Shown piece after piece: positions 13,701 through 24,340 of a stretch of DNA of 64,000 nucleotides. A program made the translations under genes and the position numbers. This DNA is from Larimichthys crocea (taxonomy: Eukaryota; Chordata; Actinopteri; Sciaenidae), in assembly GCF_000972845.2 (NCBI RefSeq), contig NC_040016.1:13164701-13228700 (forward strand). Reading direction: 5' to 3'. Position 1 is the stretch's first letter, and each line of letters starts with the position of its first letter. The notes under the pieces are model-generated. The model saw only the letters and a list, made by a program, of their open reading frames with translations, was not told the DNA's origin and made no database searches.

Positions 13701-14894
13701 AAGTTTCATTTAACCCCTGAATGTGAAGAGGGAGAACTTTATGGGGGCATCAAAGTGACAAAGCCATGCAATTAAAACTGACCCATCTATAACATTAAAT
13801 ACTGTATATGTGGGTGGAAGAAGGCGACTTAGTTGAGAGGATGAAGTGACGCCAACGCAGTCTGATCTGGCACTTGTAACAGCATAGATTTGTGTTAACA
13901 TGAAATCTACACACACGGATTAATGACTACTCCAGAAGAGCGTACCTTCTCCCTTCTAGCGAAACTCAAATCATTAACACAGAATCCTTTTTTGAGAAGG
14001 AAACTAAAGGATAGCGACATCCTCACAGATGACAACACTTGCTGATCCATCTTAATTTGCAAAAATAGCAAAACTGTTACAATGTCGGTGATAAGACATC
14101 ATCTTCTTTTGAAGAACTTTCATGAGCATGAAAAATATTCAGGCCAATTGTTGGCTATTCTATCTCATAAAGAAGCGATGTAATCAAACCTCAATTAACC
14201 AATGACTAAAATGGACTCATGCCCTCCAGCAGTCTCTCTCAGGACACTTAACAAGCTCTCTCCCCCCTTCACTTTCAGCCATCACAAACCATCAGGACAT
14301 AATACTCCTCTCATCCCTCCTCAGAGTCTGCAGCTCGGCTCCATATGGGAGGGAGCATCACATGTGTCCAGCATGAAAAGGGCCATGAATCTCCGTCTTA
14401 TGGATACATGTCACATGCTTTGTCCGCAGATGTGGACAGGGTGGGGGTTTCCATACTGATAGAATTAACATGTGGAAATGACTAACCAGGCTTTATGTTT
14501 CTGATGTGCTTGGAGTGCTTTATATTTCCTGGGAGGCCTTTTCTAAAGATATGATTAATTTGCAGAATATGGTTAATTTTCCCTCTGCGGGATATTCCTG
14601 GCTTAGCGCATCATTTGTGGACTGTTTGGCTTGCCCTTGCATTGCCTCCTATGTTTGCAGAGAGTGTGCGTGTGTGCTAGCACGCATGTGTCCACTCATG
14701 TGCATGCAAACATATGTCTGTGTGTGTATCACCCCTGTGTAACCACCTCCATGATGGGCTAATTGGTTTAGCAGCCAAGGGGCCAAAGGGCAGTGCAGCA
14801 TAGCAAAACTCAACATGAACCTGATGTTGAAGGGAAGGCTTCCCTGCTATAGGAGGGAAGCATGTGTGGGACAATTCACTTTTTACCACCCCCT

Positions 14895-14934
<40 letters not shown>

Positions 14935-16294
14935 CACTCCTTTTTCACTTAAAGAAACTCGCAGCATAAGAAAACAAAATTCTTCACAGTGTTCTGGGTC
15001 ACTGTGCTTCAAACTGGAGTAGCAGTAGAAGTAATCTCTTACATTTTAACATATTTTGAGACCTTCTTCTGACGAATGTCACATACTATTACATTAATCT
15101 GGAATACTGAATTGGAAGCTTTTATACACTATGAATAATATAACACACTGTGATATTCAGGCTAGTCGCAACCTGCAGTATCACCGGGCCCCTCAGTAAG
15201 GTTCGTGGAGCCTACTTTGTGTGGGGATCTGAGGGGATCATTTACCAGTTCCAACTCCATTACTATTCATGAGATGGGTAGGCTAGGGGCGAGGGATTAG
15301 GGACTCCCTTGGTGCTTGTTGTGCTGTAGGCTCGGGCTCAGGCCTCAGGCTCCGGGACAGGGGCTGTCTGGCACGGATGGTGGGTCTATTATCACCCTGG
15401 GACCCTTCTGTCCCACAGCAGAACACTTACTGGCAGCGCCAGCTAATGGAAATGGTCTCTCTTGTTCCCTTTCTCTTTTTTTAACCTCATCACCCTCCTT
15501 GTATCCTTCCCCCTTGCTCTTTAAAAAAAAAAAAAAACGATGGGGAAGTTTTTCCCTTTCCCTATTTCAAAGTTGAAATGGTGTATTTCTATTGGCATCT
15601 TTACCGTGAAGTGCTAGGATGGCACTATATTCGCAGAAAAAAAAGTACTTTCCCCTCAACTCTGTCAATGCTTTGATCCTCAATTTTTCAAATTTCTAAC
15701 ATCCTCCGTTCCCCCTTTCCCCCCCAGGTGATGAGTATCCTGAGCAACCCCAGCGCTGTACCCTCCCAGCCCCAGCACGACTTTTCCATTTCCCCCCTGC
15801 ACGGCAGCCTGGAGAGCTCCAACCCCATCTCAGCCAGCTGCAGCCAGCGCTCTGACACCATCAAGAGTGTGGACAGCCTGGCTTCTTCCCAGTCATACTG
15901 CCCCCCCACTTACAGCGCCACCAGCTACAGCGTGGACCCCGTCACTGCAGGCTACCAGTACAGCCAGTACGGCCAGAGTGAGTAATTAACATTCGTATAA
16001 ACTGTATGACTGAGTTGATCTGCTTGTGTCCAAACAAGATTAGGTCATTCCTTTCCTCCTTCTGACCTTTGTACCCTGACTGGTGGAGGCAGACACGTGC
16101 TCTTGATAAAGACCCCCCCCAACACACACCACCACCACCACCACCACCACCACCATCCTTCTCATAGAGAGCTGCCTTAGTCACACCCCACTCCACTTGG
16201 ATAGGAAAGAGGAGAGGGCCACTTCAAAGAACGGCACACCCTCAGGGGCCACAGTGTCCTCTTGCCCACCTCTCTCTCTCTCTCTGTTCTCCAT

Positions 16295-16325
<31 letters not shown>

Positions 16326-17216
16326 ACACCCTGGGGGCAGGAAAGAGTTTGCTTTATTAGATTAGCATAATTGACTGATGCTGTCACAGCCATTCATAAG
16401 AGGTAAAATGAAGCACACTTCCCCAACAAGCTATCCAGCGCCAGCTCGCCAACATTTGTTTGTATTTATACGCAGCTTCTAGTAGTGATCTGCTCTACTG
16501 TGCAACTTCTTCTTCTCCTTTTTTTTTTTTTTGTGTGTGTTGTGGTGTGTGTAAATGCACGTGAGCGCATGCCAATCCGTCACGTTTTGTGTGCGCGCAC
16601 CAGTGTTTTGTCGGCAGCAAGGAACTGATGGCAGTGCGGATGTGAGCTGATGTGAGGTTAATTAAGATGGTGATTGAGCACAGTAGATGGGTAATGAATG
16701 GAGGAGAGAGGAGAGAGCTGCTGTCTGAGGATGAAAATGATCGGCCATGTGGAGTGTGGAGGGCATGAAATCAGAGATGCCAAGTGTAATGAAGACTGGC
16801 ACACAGAACACACACGGGGACCCGTCTGAGTGACAGCATGGAGACTTTACCAGGATGCACATGCTCTGTGCCAGCGGCGTGCCAACCTCAGACAAGGGAC
16901 AGGGGAGGGGTTTTCTTTATCTTTCACTCTCTCTCTGTGAATTGTTTTTCATTTGACTCACTCGCTTCTGCCACAACTTATTTCAGCCTTAATCAGAGAA
17001 ATGAAATGAGAGTAAATAGGACATGTGTCTCAGGAATCTACCACCTGTCTGACGTGTGTTTGTTTGTTTGTTTTTTCCTGTCTTTTTTGTTTTTATGCAG
17101 CTGCCGTAGACTACCTGGCTAAGAATGTGAGCTTGTCCACCCAGAGGAGGATGAAACTTGGAGACCACTCGGCCGTGCTGGGACTGCTGCAGGTGGAGAC
17201 TGGACAGGCCTACTAA
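3847..17216 (+). CDS. pax7: Pax7 transcription factor, C-terminal exons (partial; 5' exons lie outside the window)
   Basis: CDS join of 3847-4012, 4372-4565, 15728-15977 and 17101-17216, with phases that join cleanly and all four junctions GT/AG. PAX7 is a nuclear paired-box plus homeobox factor that specifies muscle satellite cells, neural crest and dorsal neural tube. The first residues, [13 protein letters not shown], are homeodomain helix 3 with the Pax-type serine at position 50. Then follow the Pro/Ser/Thr/Tyr-rich transactivation segment, with the family blocks [22 protein letters not shown] and [17 protein letters not shown], and [20 protein letters not shown]. The last exon gives [20 protein letters not shown] and ends in ETGQAY-stop, the conserved Pax3/7 tail. 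PAX3 is the closest alternative, but the blocks fit PAX7 better. Teleosts often keep pax7a and pax7b, and I cannot say which copy this is. Confidence 0.95.
4013..4371 (+). other. pax7: pax7 short intron
   Basis: A 359-bp phase-1 intron with donor GTAAGA and acceptor CTGGCTGTCAG. It is AT-rich, and no feature other than the splice sites is recognised. Confidence 0.85.
4372..4565 (+). CDS. pax7: pax7 exon: Ser/Pro-rich transactivation segment
   Basis: 194 bp. With the preceding G it encodes [20 protein letters not shown], then [19 protein letters not shown] and [13 protein letters not shown], ending in phase 0 before the donor GTCAGT at 4566. Two differences from the mammalian protein as I know it are visible. 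The alanine run after HQGG is reduced to a single Ala (LSAD). Extra residues (LSSN) sit between SAYG and RHSFSSYSD. Confidence 0.95.
5851..5872. repeat. pax7: Poly(T) tract
   Basis: A run of 22 consecutive T in the large pax7 intron. It could be the reverse-strand poly(A) tail of a retroposed copy, but no recognisable element body is attached. Confidence 0.9.
7856..7966. repeat. pax7: Compound TG, CA and TA microsatellites
   Basis: A TG tract at 7861-7880 and a CA-TA-CA compound tract at 7923-7966 lie about 45 bp apart. The TG and CA arms are complementary, so the segment could fold back on itself. Confidence 0.9.
9206..9232. repeat. pax7: (CT)n microsatellite
   Basis: A CT dinucleotide tract of about 25 bp in the large pax7 intron, followed by further pyrimidine-rich sequence to about 9290. 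Confidence 0.9.
9701..9745. repeat. pax7: (AAT)n microsatellite, interrupted
   Basis: An AAT/AGT/AAC trinucleotide tract of about 45 bp with several interruptions, in the large pax7 intron. Confidence 0.9.
10436..10560. repeat. pax7: Pyrimidine-rich (CTC/CTT) tract
   Basis: About 125 bp that is nearly all C and T, built from CCTCCT and CTTCTT units and including a C7T7 block. On the minus strand it reads as a Glu-rich false frame. It lies about 120 bp upstream of the long GT repeat. Confidence 0.85.
10684..10759. repeat. pax7: Long (GT)n microsatellite
   Basis: About 75 bp of GT repeat with one early TTTG interruption. Alternating purine-pyrimidine runs of this length can adopt Z-DNA. It is likely polymorphic between individuals. 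Confidence 0.97.
11906..11922. repeat. pax7: (AT)n microsatellite
   Basis: A short perfect AT run in the large pax7 intron. A similar TA run lies at 11769-11780. Confidence 0.9.
14897..14937. repeat. pax7: (CA)n microsatellite
   Basis: About 40 bp of CA repeat with one CG interruption, about 800 bp upstream of the next pax7 exon. Confidence 0.93.
15728..15977 (+). CDS. pax7: pax7 exon: C-terminal transactivation region
   Basis: 250 bp. The acceptor AG is at 15726-15727 and the donor GTGAGT at 15978. It starts in phase 0 with [20 protein letters not shown] and then reads [23 protein letters not shown] and [18 protein letters not shown], ending YQYSQYGQ plus one base. If the intron is not spliced, translation continues for only two codons (Ser-Glu) and stops at TAA 15983-15985. 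This gives a short alternative C terminus. Confidence 0.95.
16128..16154. repeat. pax7: (ACC)n trinucleotide repeat
   Basis: About nine ACC units directly after a C8 run and a short CA run, 150 bp downstream of the exon donor in the last pax7 intron. Confidence 0.92.
16270..16329. repeat. pax7: (CT)n plus (CA)n microsatellites
   Basis: A CT tract at 16270-16285 is followed, after a short spacer, by CA repeats at 16294-16329, with a single TA interruption near the end. Confidence 0.92.
17101..17216 (+). CDS. pax7: pax7 terminal coding exon (paired-tail)
   Basis: The acceptor CAG is at 17098-17100. The two opening bases complete a Thr codon, then [20 protein letters not shown] and [16 protein letters not shown], with TAA at 17214-17216. 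This is the conserved C terminus of the long Pax3/Pax7 isoform and strongly supports the gene call. Confidence 0.96.
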
Positions 17217-18016
17217 AGCCCCCCCCCCCTCGGAGACACGCCCTGCACCACCCTCCTCCTGCCCTCTGCCACCCTCCTCCATGCTCCATCAAGTCTGGAC
17301 TCCAACTCCAGCTCGCCTCTCTGCTGCTCGCTCTGCAGCCTGACCATGACATTAGCACACAGCCTCACTGTGTACCAGAGAAAAGGACGCTTGCGGGTGT
17401 GACGAGGCTCTTCGGGGAATGGAACTAAAGTTTTCACGCCACTGTCAACCACCAGGCGGCTCTGCATCCTCTCTACTTAATATTTGGGCGTCTGCGCCTG
17501 CTCCTTGTAGTCCTACCCCAGCCCCAAACTCTGTTTTGTTTTGTTAAGAAGACCAGACAGCACCCCAGAACACCCGAGGATAGTCGGCCGCCTTGGCCCG
17601 GGTTCCTTTTTGTCATGGCTGCAGTCCAGCACACATTTAGACCCATCAACAACATGTACTTTGACCTTGCTGTTCATAGTAGTTAACAAAGCCAATATCA
17701 TTTGAACGACTCTTATTCTTGTTCCTTTTTGATATTGTTAAGATTATTGTTGCTGTTATATAATTATGGTTAATGTGATTTATGTTGTTCTTTGATTCCA
17801 TTCGTATCTCTTTTCTCTGTTAGATGTTGGTGTGTAAAACACAGTGTGGATGACTGAGACCATTGGGAGTGAGTGTCTGTTGCGTGTGCATGTTTTGCGT
17901 GTCGGCACAGTCACACAAGAGAGGATGATTGTTTTCCAAGCTGCTGTTCCTCTGCCTGTTCCCTGAGCTCTAATGTTCATGAGCGATTTGACCTTCCCAC
18001 TTTCATATTCGTCTTG

Positions 18017-18023
18017 ACATTCC
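18017..18023 (+). promoter_or_regulatory. pax7: miR-1/206 seed match 1
   Basis: ACATTCC, complementary to positions 2-8 of the muscle microRNAs miR-1 and miR-206. It lies upstream of every candidate poly(A) signal, so all 3' UTR forms would contain it. Confidence 0.6.
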
Positions 18024-18434
18024 TAAAGAACTTGGCCACTCTGTGGGAAGTCTGGCTGGAGAGATTCTGCAGGGAATTAAAGCAGCGTTTTGGCGGCCAA
18101 TAGCTTTCCCCTTCTAACCTCCATCCCATCCTTAGCCGCAGTCCATGGGGAGGGGGGCATTGTTTGCAAAAACAGGATTGGGGAAATTAATGTATTTTGT
18201 TTAGAAATATGGACCTTGCCAAGGAGGGTTAAATCAATTCCCCCTCCTCTGCTCCTCCTAAATCCCATCTACCAGGGAACCCTGTGTAACTTTAGCAGAT
18301 TAAATCACACATAAGTAAGGTTAAAGCTAATTCACAGTGACCCTTCCCTATCGCCCGTCAGTATTTTCTGTTTTTAAAAAAGTAATTAGCATATTTTGTA
18401 AATGCACCTACGGTTGGTTTCCACTCTCGGACTA

Positions 18435-18440
18435 AATAAA
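18435..18440 (+). terminator. pax7: Proximal poly(A) signal candidate
   Basis: A canonical AATAAA about 1.2 kb after the stop. The last base overlaps the first base of a miR-1/206 seed match, and cleavage 10-30 nt downstream would fall at or just after the third seed match. Use in vivo is not shown. Confidence 0.4.
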
Positions 18441-18446
18441 CATTCC
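18440..18446 (+). promoter_or_regulatory. pax7: miR-1/206 seed match 2
   Basis: ACATTCC starting on the last base of the proximal AATAAA. It lies six bases before seed match 3, which is tight spacing. Confidence 0.55.
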
Positions 18447-18451
18447 TCAAA

Positions 18452-18459
18452 ACATTCCA
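18452..18459 (+). promoter_or_regulatory. pax7: miR-1/206 seed match 3 (8-mer)
   Basis: ACATTCCA, a full 8-mer site for miR-1/206. Mammalian Pax7 3' UTRs are known targets of these microRNAs during myoblast differentiation, so the class of site is expected here. Confidence 0.6.
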
Positions 18460-18674
18460 CACACTCCATCTACGAATATACTATTAGCATTCCAACGCTT
18501 TCTGTTATGAGATTAAAAAGTACACAAGCTGTGCCATTCACATGCACTCTGGAAAATCATATAATCCAGTCAGTTGTGAAAGGGCACAGGTAACACCACT
18601 GATTGGCCCCCCTCTCTGGTTTGGACCGGAGCTCCCCCTTCTAATCCTCTGCTTTGACGTACTCTCTGAAATGT

Positions 18675-18693
18675 AAAAAAAAAAAAAAAAAAA
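18675..18693. repeat. pax7: Poly(A) tract in the pax7 3' UTR
   Basis: A run of A bases, interrupted shortly after by GAAG, in the 3' UTR. It could prime oligo-dT internally and mislead cDNA-based 3'-end mapping. Confidence 0.9.
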
Positions 18694-19945
18694 GAAGAAA
18701 AAATTTAAAGAATAGTGGATATGAGACATTTGTGTAGAACTCATAGTTGACTTTTGACAGGGCCAGCTGTTCTCTTGAGATGTGTGGTTTTTTGTTTTGT
18801 TTTGTTTTTTTAATTCATTGACGATGTACACAGAAGTGTTCACTTTATAGACAGGATTCGGGTCCTCAGTCGCCTTCAGAAAGCTGAAAACTTGTAGCTG
18901 GAGCTGATTGTGTATTGTTTGTTTATAAAGAGTATGTTTTATACTAAAACAAAACTATGTTGAGTGGTAGGTAAGCAAGAGATCTGTGGAAGTAAATGTT
19001 CGATTTGAGTTTCCTTAACTGGCTTGTTTTTCTGTTGGTTTTGTTTTTAATTGTATTTAATTGGTTTTAATTGGTTTTTGACCAAAAGTTTTCATTTCTG
19101 TTCTTTTTTTTTTTTTTGGGCCCAGGTAAGAATGAATTTGTATAAATTAATAAAATATAAATTCCATTAAAAATATTGCAATTTAAAATTGTATAAAAGA
19201 GGATCAAACTGAGCTCAATGGAAAATGAAAGCTTAATGACACAGATAAACTCCCTGGACAACAGGACTGCTGTATATTTGTAAGGCGGCTGGATGAAATG
19301 TTGTGCGTCGCAGCGTTTCGAGGATGTTTCTGACCACCTGATCTTACAGACTGATTATTAGTGCAGACCAGACTTGACTGGACCATGGACCTGAACACAC
19401 CTGAACCTTCAGAGACTTAGTGTGGGAGTCCGCCAAAAGGTTCAGCACGATGATGATGTTGATGTTGATGAAGCTGGTGAAAACAGCCTCTCTGCTCTGG
19501 GAAAGTGAGTCACATTTGATTTGTGGACCAATAAGACTTCAGGAGAAAAAGTCAAAGTAACGCTGACTCCGCACTGAAACCGTAGCAGTTCCAACTGCTC
19601 CGCTTAGTTGCCTCACTCATGTGTATATTTTAAAAAGGAAGAATTTTAGAATCGTCTTTAGTGTATGAAACCCATTTCTAACACTTGCGTCAATAAACAT
19701 TTGGATATTTAAAGCATACAACTCTTACTCCCCCCCTCTCCCGTCTGTTTGACCCTTAACCTGTTTAGTTGCTTTCTGACATCTGTGCTTTGCTTTACTC
19801 CTTTTTCTGTTCCGCATGTGTGTATATTATCATGGTATAATTTATTCTGCTGTATGAAGTATTAGAGTAGTGGGAAACTTGTACTGGTATTTACTACCTT
19901 CAGCCTGTTGGTGTGTTTACTGTAACACTGGCGTAACTGTTATCA

Positions 19946-19951
19946 ATTAAA
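19946..19951 (+). terminator. pax7: Distal pax7 poly(A) signal (ATTAAA)
   Basis: ATTAAA followed within 30-50 bp by T-rich and TGTG-containing sequence (19977-20004), the usual downstream element. It gives a 3' UTR of about 2.75 kb. AATAAA at 19692-19697 is an alternative. Confidence 0.55.
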
Positions 19952-20059
19952 GATCCAAAACTGATTCTGCCATTTGTCTCTTTTTTGATCATTTGCATGT
20001 GTTTTAAAGCATATTAAAAGTTGATTACAGTTAGTTTTAACTATTTATATATGCGTGTG

Positions 20060-20376
20060 AAGCAGTGTGATTTATCTATTAATTAATAACTACAATTTTT
20101 CTAATCGTTTAAGTCATTATTTAAACAAGAATGTCAAAAACTCTGGTTTCTGCCTCTTAAATTTGCTTTTTTCCATAGTTGTATATCATTATGAACTGAA
20201 TATCTTTGATTTTTGAGCTGTTAGTCAGACAGAAAACACAATATCAACACAACACCTTCAGCTTTGAGTATTAGTTTGTATATTCTAAGATTTAATTGAG
20301 CATATATGTAATAATTAATCAAAGAAAAGGTCAGAAGATTAATAAATAATGAAAGTAACTGTTGTTCGCAGCCCTA
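20060..20376. mobile_element. Degraded non-autonomous DNA transposon (abundant teleost type)
   Basis: The sequence reads through blocks I recognise from a very common fish repeat. These are a TTTAAGTCATT/AAGAATGTCAAAAACTCTGG segment, a TATCATTATGAACTGAATATCTTTGATTTTTG segment in two parts (20183-20218), a GTCAGACAGAAAACA block, and a terminal AATAATGAAAGTAACTG with GCAGCCCTAG. Relatives end in GTTGCAGCCCTA inverted repeats and are usually assigned to hAT-like elements. The left end is eroded, so no clear matching TIR or target duplication is seen, and no transposase is encoded. Confidence 0.65.
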
Positions 20377-21378
20377 GTGTGAAGTTCATGAGCGCACATG
20401 CTGTATATCTGCATAGATAAGTATAAGCACATTGACTGTCCATGCATACATGTGTGTGTCCTCCATGTGTGATCCAGTATATTACTGGAGCCAGCGGGCC
20501 ACCAGTGACTGTTCCAGTGCTGGTGATGTGATTAGGGAGTGATGAGAGCGCAGACGTACCAGACTCAGAGACACAGACTGAGAGCGTGTCTGGTTGCAGC
20601 TGTAGGAAGTCATTCATTCTGTCCACTGACCAGCAGCGCTTGTCCTCTCCTGCCGTTGGCCAGGGGAATGTTGTCTGCAAATCTCTGCGGTATGGTGTGA
20701 ATGCAGGGGAACTAACTGGTGTGGTATGGAAGCATCCGCTGTGCTTTATATTACCCGTCAGGACAGTTGAGTTCATTCAGTGTTTTACCATCAGCACTGC
20801 TGGAGGTATGTCAAACACGCCTTGGGTATGTTCATTCAGTCTTAACGCATCTTAAACATGTTGGATGTGTCTGCACTCAGTGCAGCTATAAAATGCCAAT
20901 ATATAATCTTGTGTAAATTATTAAAGACAGAAAAGCATGCCAAGTAGTGCTGTGAGAGACGTATTTACATTTTATATACCACCAAATAATAACCAATACT
21001 TTACTGTTCATTTGCAATTAAATGAAACTAATTAAAGGCATCACTAATCACAAGTATTAACATCACTGACATCAAATTGTATTAGGAGATAAATTTGATG
21101 CTAAATAAAGTAAGTACTCAGCTGAATAAACTTCTATTTAGACTGTTATCAAGAGGTAACTATCATTCATATTTCATACTTTGTTAAATATTTGAGAGAT
21201 TTGAACAGCTCAGCGAGTATAAATAGACGCACAATGTTTAGTATTCCTTTTAGATTTACAGATTCAAATCAGCTGCAAACTGCAGAGTTATCGCCACATT
21301 ACATCACCGAGGCACAGTTAAATTTGATACAAATGGAAATTCTTGTCAGTGTCTAATTACAAAACACACATTTGAAAA

Positions 21379-21406
21379 TATATATATATATATTTATATA
21401 TATATT
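21379..21406. repeat. (TA)n tract
   Basis: A 28-bp TA-rich, nearly self-complementary tract with one TTT interruption. It can extrude as a cruciform. Confidence 0.9.
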
Positions 21407-23679
21407 CTTGGGCTCTGGAGGAGCATGTCAATAAGGCTCGATTCTCAGCTCTTACTTCATTCTGAGGTGGCTTCAGTGGATCCTCTCAACATAGTTAATA
21501 TGCATTGTTAGGTGGCTCTTTGCCTGCTCTGTGTCATCCCTCATATATTCCTCTAAAAGTTTGTGTTCTGGTTGTCCAGATTAGACCTTGGCATGTGCTA
21601 TGGTTGTCCCCTTTGCTCCAGATTGTCTCCTGAGGTGTCGGCCCGAGAGTTTTGTCTCCCTCCGGTCTGCTGTCACTCAGACTGGACGAGGTGGCAGCTC
21701 AGGCAGTGGTGTGTGGGAGAGCTTTGTGACACTTCCCTCATCTCCTCCTTTGATCCCCTAATTGATTGACTACAGGAGCAGAGGATAAACAGAGCCCACA
21801 AGAGCCGATTCCACTCGCCTCTCTGGAGTGGTTTAGATAAAGTGCAGAGGCCCGAGCTCTCCGTTCCTCCTCTCCTCTCTCTATATGGACATACGGCCAT
21901 TGAAGGTGGCTCTATGCCATGGTAGCTTAGCCGCGGGCTGTGTCCTCAGGCCCGGAGCTTGCGTACTGCCCCTGTGCATAACTGGCTGGCGGTAATGGGT
22001 TTGTTTAGATCACAGGGATGGAAATGAAACTCCTGAGCCTCGCTGTAGAGACCAGGAGGCCCTATCACTCAGGAGGCAGCGATAGAGAAGTCACAGGCTG
22101 GTCATACTCACTTTCAGATTGAGCCATGGAATAGGGGGTCTGATTTAGATCTAATTTAGGACCAGGCTCCTGAACCCTGTGATAAATAACCTGCTGCTCA
22201 AGAGTCAGGAAAGCCATGAAGAAGAGAAACGACCAGTGAGGGCCTTCAGCGAGGAAAAACAGGCCAAAAAATGTCTCCTTTTTTAAAGAAAATATGTGTT
22301 TGAAAACATGATAATTATATTCTAATTTTACAAATCTGTCTTCAGAAAGAGAGTTCAGAGCCGTGTGCAGGTATGCTAAGAAATGATTAAGAGATGCTCT
22401 GGGGGTCTTGGTTTTATTCTTTGAGATTATGTGTCACGGGGAGTAAAAAGCTCCCAGCTGTCGCCATGAAAGCACTTACAGTATAATAATCCTCCAAATC
22501 CTGTAATTATGCCAGCATACGCCGTGTACCTGAGCCTCAGCTTTGTGCTCGTCACCTCAAGGATCCCACTGACACAGACACAGACGCACAGCTTGGTGTG
22601 CATATATCTCCTACCCAACTGTGTGTTTTGCATAGGGAGAAAATCTTATTTTCAGAACATTTTAGGCATTTTGAATTTCATGGTTACCCCTCTCAGGAAT
22701 TATAGACAGTCAATCTGTCATGTATAAGCAAAAAGCAAGATCTCAAATTGGGTATTGTCAGAGCTTAAAGCTGTCTGATTTATCCCAATGTCCAAATCAT
22801 AAAATATTTTACCCATATTGGTCAGTTTTAATTTAGTTCATGAGATAGAGCTTATTACGTATACATACTTATTTGGCCAGTATTGCAAATACAAGTGTGC
22901 ACATGCATGCACACCTCCCTAAAGGAGTTTGAAAAAAAAAAAAAACATACGGAGAAGAAGAAAGTCCAAATAAAGTTGTAAATCTAAGAAATCTGAGCGA
23001 GATAAAAATCACTGTGAAGCCAGGCTTGATTTACATTTAAAATCTGAGCTGTGCTCTCCAACTAATTAATATTAATAACAAAAATGGAAATGAGTGCAGT
23101 GGCGGCCCTAAGTGAAGAACAAGCTGGGTGCATTCAGTCAGGAGATTCATATATAAGCCCTTTCTCAGGAGAGGTGGGCTCTAAACAGGCGTGACGGCAG
23201 GGCATAGACCGCCATACACAGTGACAATTTTTCTAGATAATAGCCTATCACGCAGGATACAATTTAAATTAAAAAATGCAATTTTCACCTTGAAATGAAC
23301 AAATGATTACAGTTTCTATACAAATTAAGGCATCCAGGCTGTGCCTCAGTACTGTGCCAAGGCCATGAAACCTGACATAATTACCATGAAATACATTTTC
23401 AAATATTTGTATTTTGTCCATCGCTTTAAAACATGCCACTCTGCCTTCTGTGGGTTTGTGATCTCACCTTCTGGGGGAAATACATAAAAAAGAGAGAAAA
23501 TCATCAGAGATGAAAAGCTCTTCAACAGGAGAGATAAAAATGTGGAAAAAAACAACCTCCCATACACACAGCAAATCAGCGCAGCTCAGCACAGCGGCCC
23601 CCGGAGCTATCTCTAAAAGCCAAATTACTGCTCCTTATCTAAGGAATCATATCTACTAGTTATCTGCTCCTGAGATAGG

Positions 23680-23680
<1 letters not shown>

Positions 23681-23725
<45 letters not shown>
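23681..23725. repeat. (CT)n microsatellite
   Basis: About 43 bp of essentially perfect CT repeat in the pax7-park7 interval. Confidence 0.95.
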
Positions 23726-23728
<3 letters not shown>

Positions 23729-24315
23729 CCTTGTGCTCATCGCTAGAAATGCTATTTATTTGTGATTACAGACACCCTTTGAATAAAAGATGTTTGTGTT
23801 TGAGATCCAAAGTTTCGGCAGATTCTGAACTCTTCAGATTCTTCAGAGAGGAGAGTATTGAAGGCAGAACACCTTATTTGGGCAGGGTTGCTAGGGGTGG
23901 TCTGCTGCAGAGAGAGGGATGAAAGTGTAGCCGATGGGAAATATGAGACAAGACCTCAAACTTCTCTGACGCTTCATATCACATATGCTTTCGGAGGGGA
24001 TTCATACTGAGATGAGGTGTCGAATTGACTTTAAATGCAGAACCTTATGTTTGAAACACACGGAGACAGGAAGTTCTGGCATGTATTTTATAGAAAGCTG
24101 CCAAAAGCTGCAAAGTTTGGAAGTTTTAGGAGTTTCTTTGCTAAGAGATATTAGTGTCCTTGACTGTGAGGAAAAATATGCATAATGTTTCTAGCAAATA
24201 AATGAGGGTGTAAAATGTGAACGACTGCAAACCGCTTATGTATTACCACAGGCAGAAGATGAAAACGAACAAATATTGAACATGACCTTGAAAAAATGGA
24301 CACAAAAATGATTTT

Positions 24316-24340
24316 TAATAATAATAATAATAATAATAAT
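24316..24340. repeat. (AAT)n microsatellite
   Basis: About eight uninterrupted AAT units. Confidence 0.93.

Larger units (their letters stand above)
4566..15727 (+). other. pax7: pax7 large intron (11.2 kb)
   Basis: An intron from donor GTCAGT to acceptor CCCCCCAG. No exon-like frame with pax7 similarity occurs inside it, and the flanking coding blocks (LSPQ and VMSILSN) are contiguous in known Pax7 proteins. It is microsatellite-rich, with T22 at 5851-5872, CA/TA at 7923-7966, CT at 9206-9232, AAT at 9701-9745, a C/T-rich tract at 10436-10560, GT at 10684-10759, TA at 11906-11922 and CA at 14897-14937. Apart from these I see no gene. Enhancers are plausible in a developmental gene but cannot be demonstrated from one sequence. 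Confidence 0.85.
15978..17100 (+). other. pax7: pax7 last intron
   Basis: A 1123-bp phase-1 intron with donor GTGAGT. The acceptor TTTTTATGCAG follows a strong T-rich tract. It contains an (ACC)n tract at 16128-16154, CT at 16270-16285 and CA at 16294-16329. I see no AATAAA poly(A) signal in it, so a read-through isoform would need an atypical signal or use the distal one. Confidence 0.85.
17217..19970 (+). other. pax7: pax7 3' UTR
   Basis: The UTR runs from the stop codon to just past the likely distal poly(A) signal (ATTAAA 19946-19951, followed by a T/G-rich stretch). AATAAA motifs also occur at 18435-18440, 19149-19154 and 19692-19697, so several lengths from about 1.2 to 2.75 kb are possible. 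It carries three ACATTCC heptamers matching the miR-1/miR-206 seed and a poly(A) run at 18675-18693. The exact 3' end is inferred. Confidence 0.7.
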
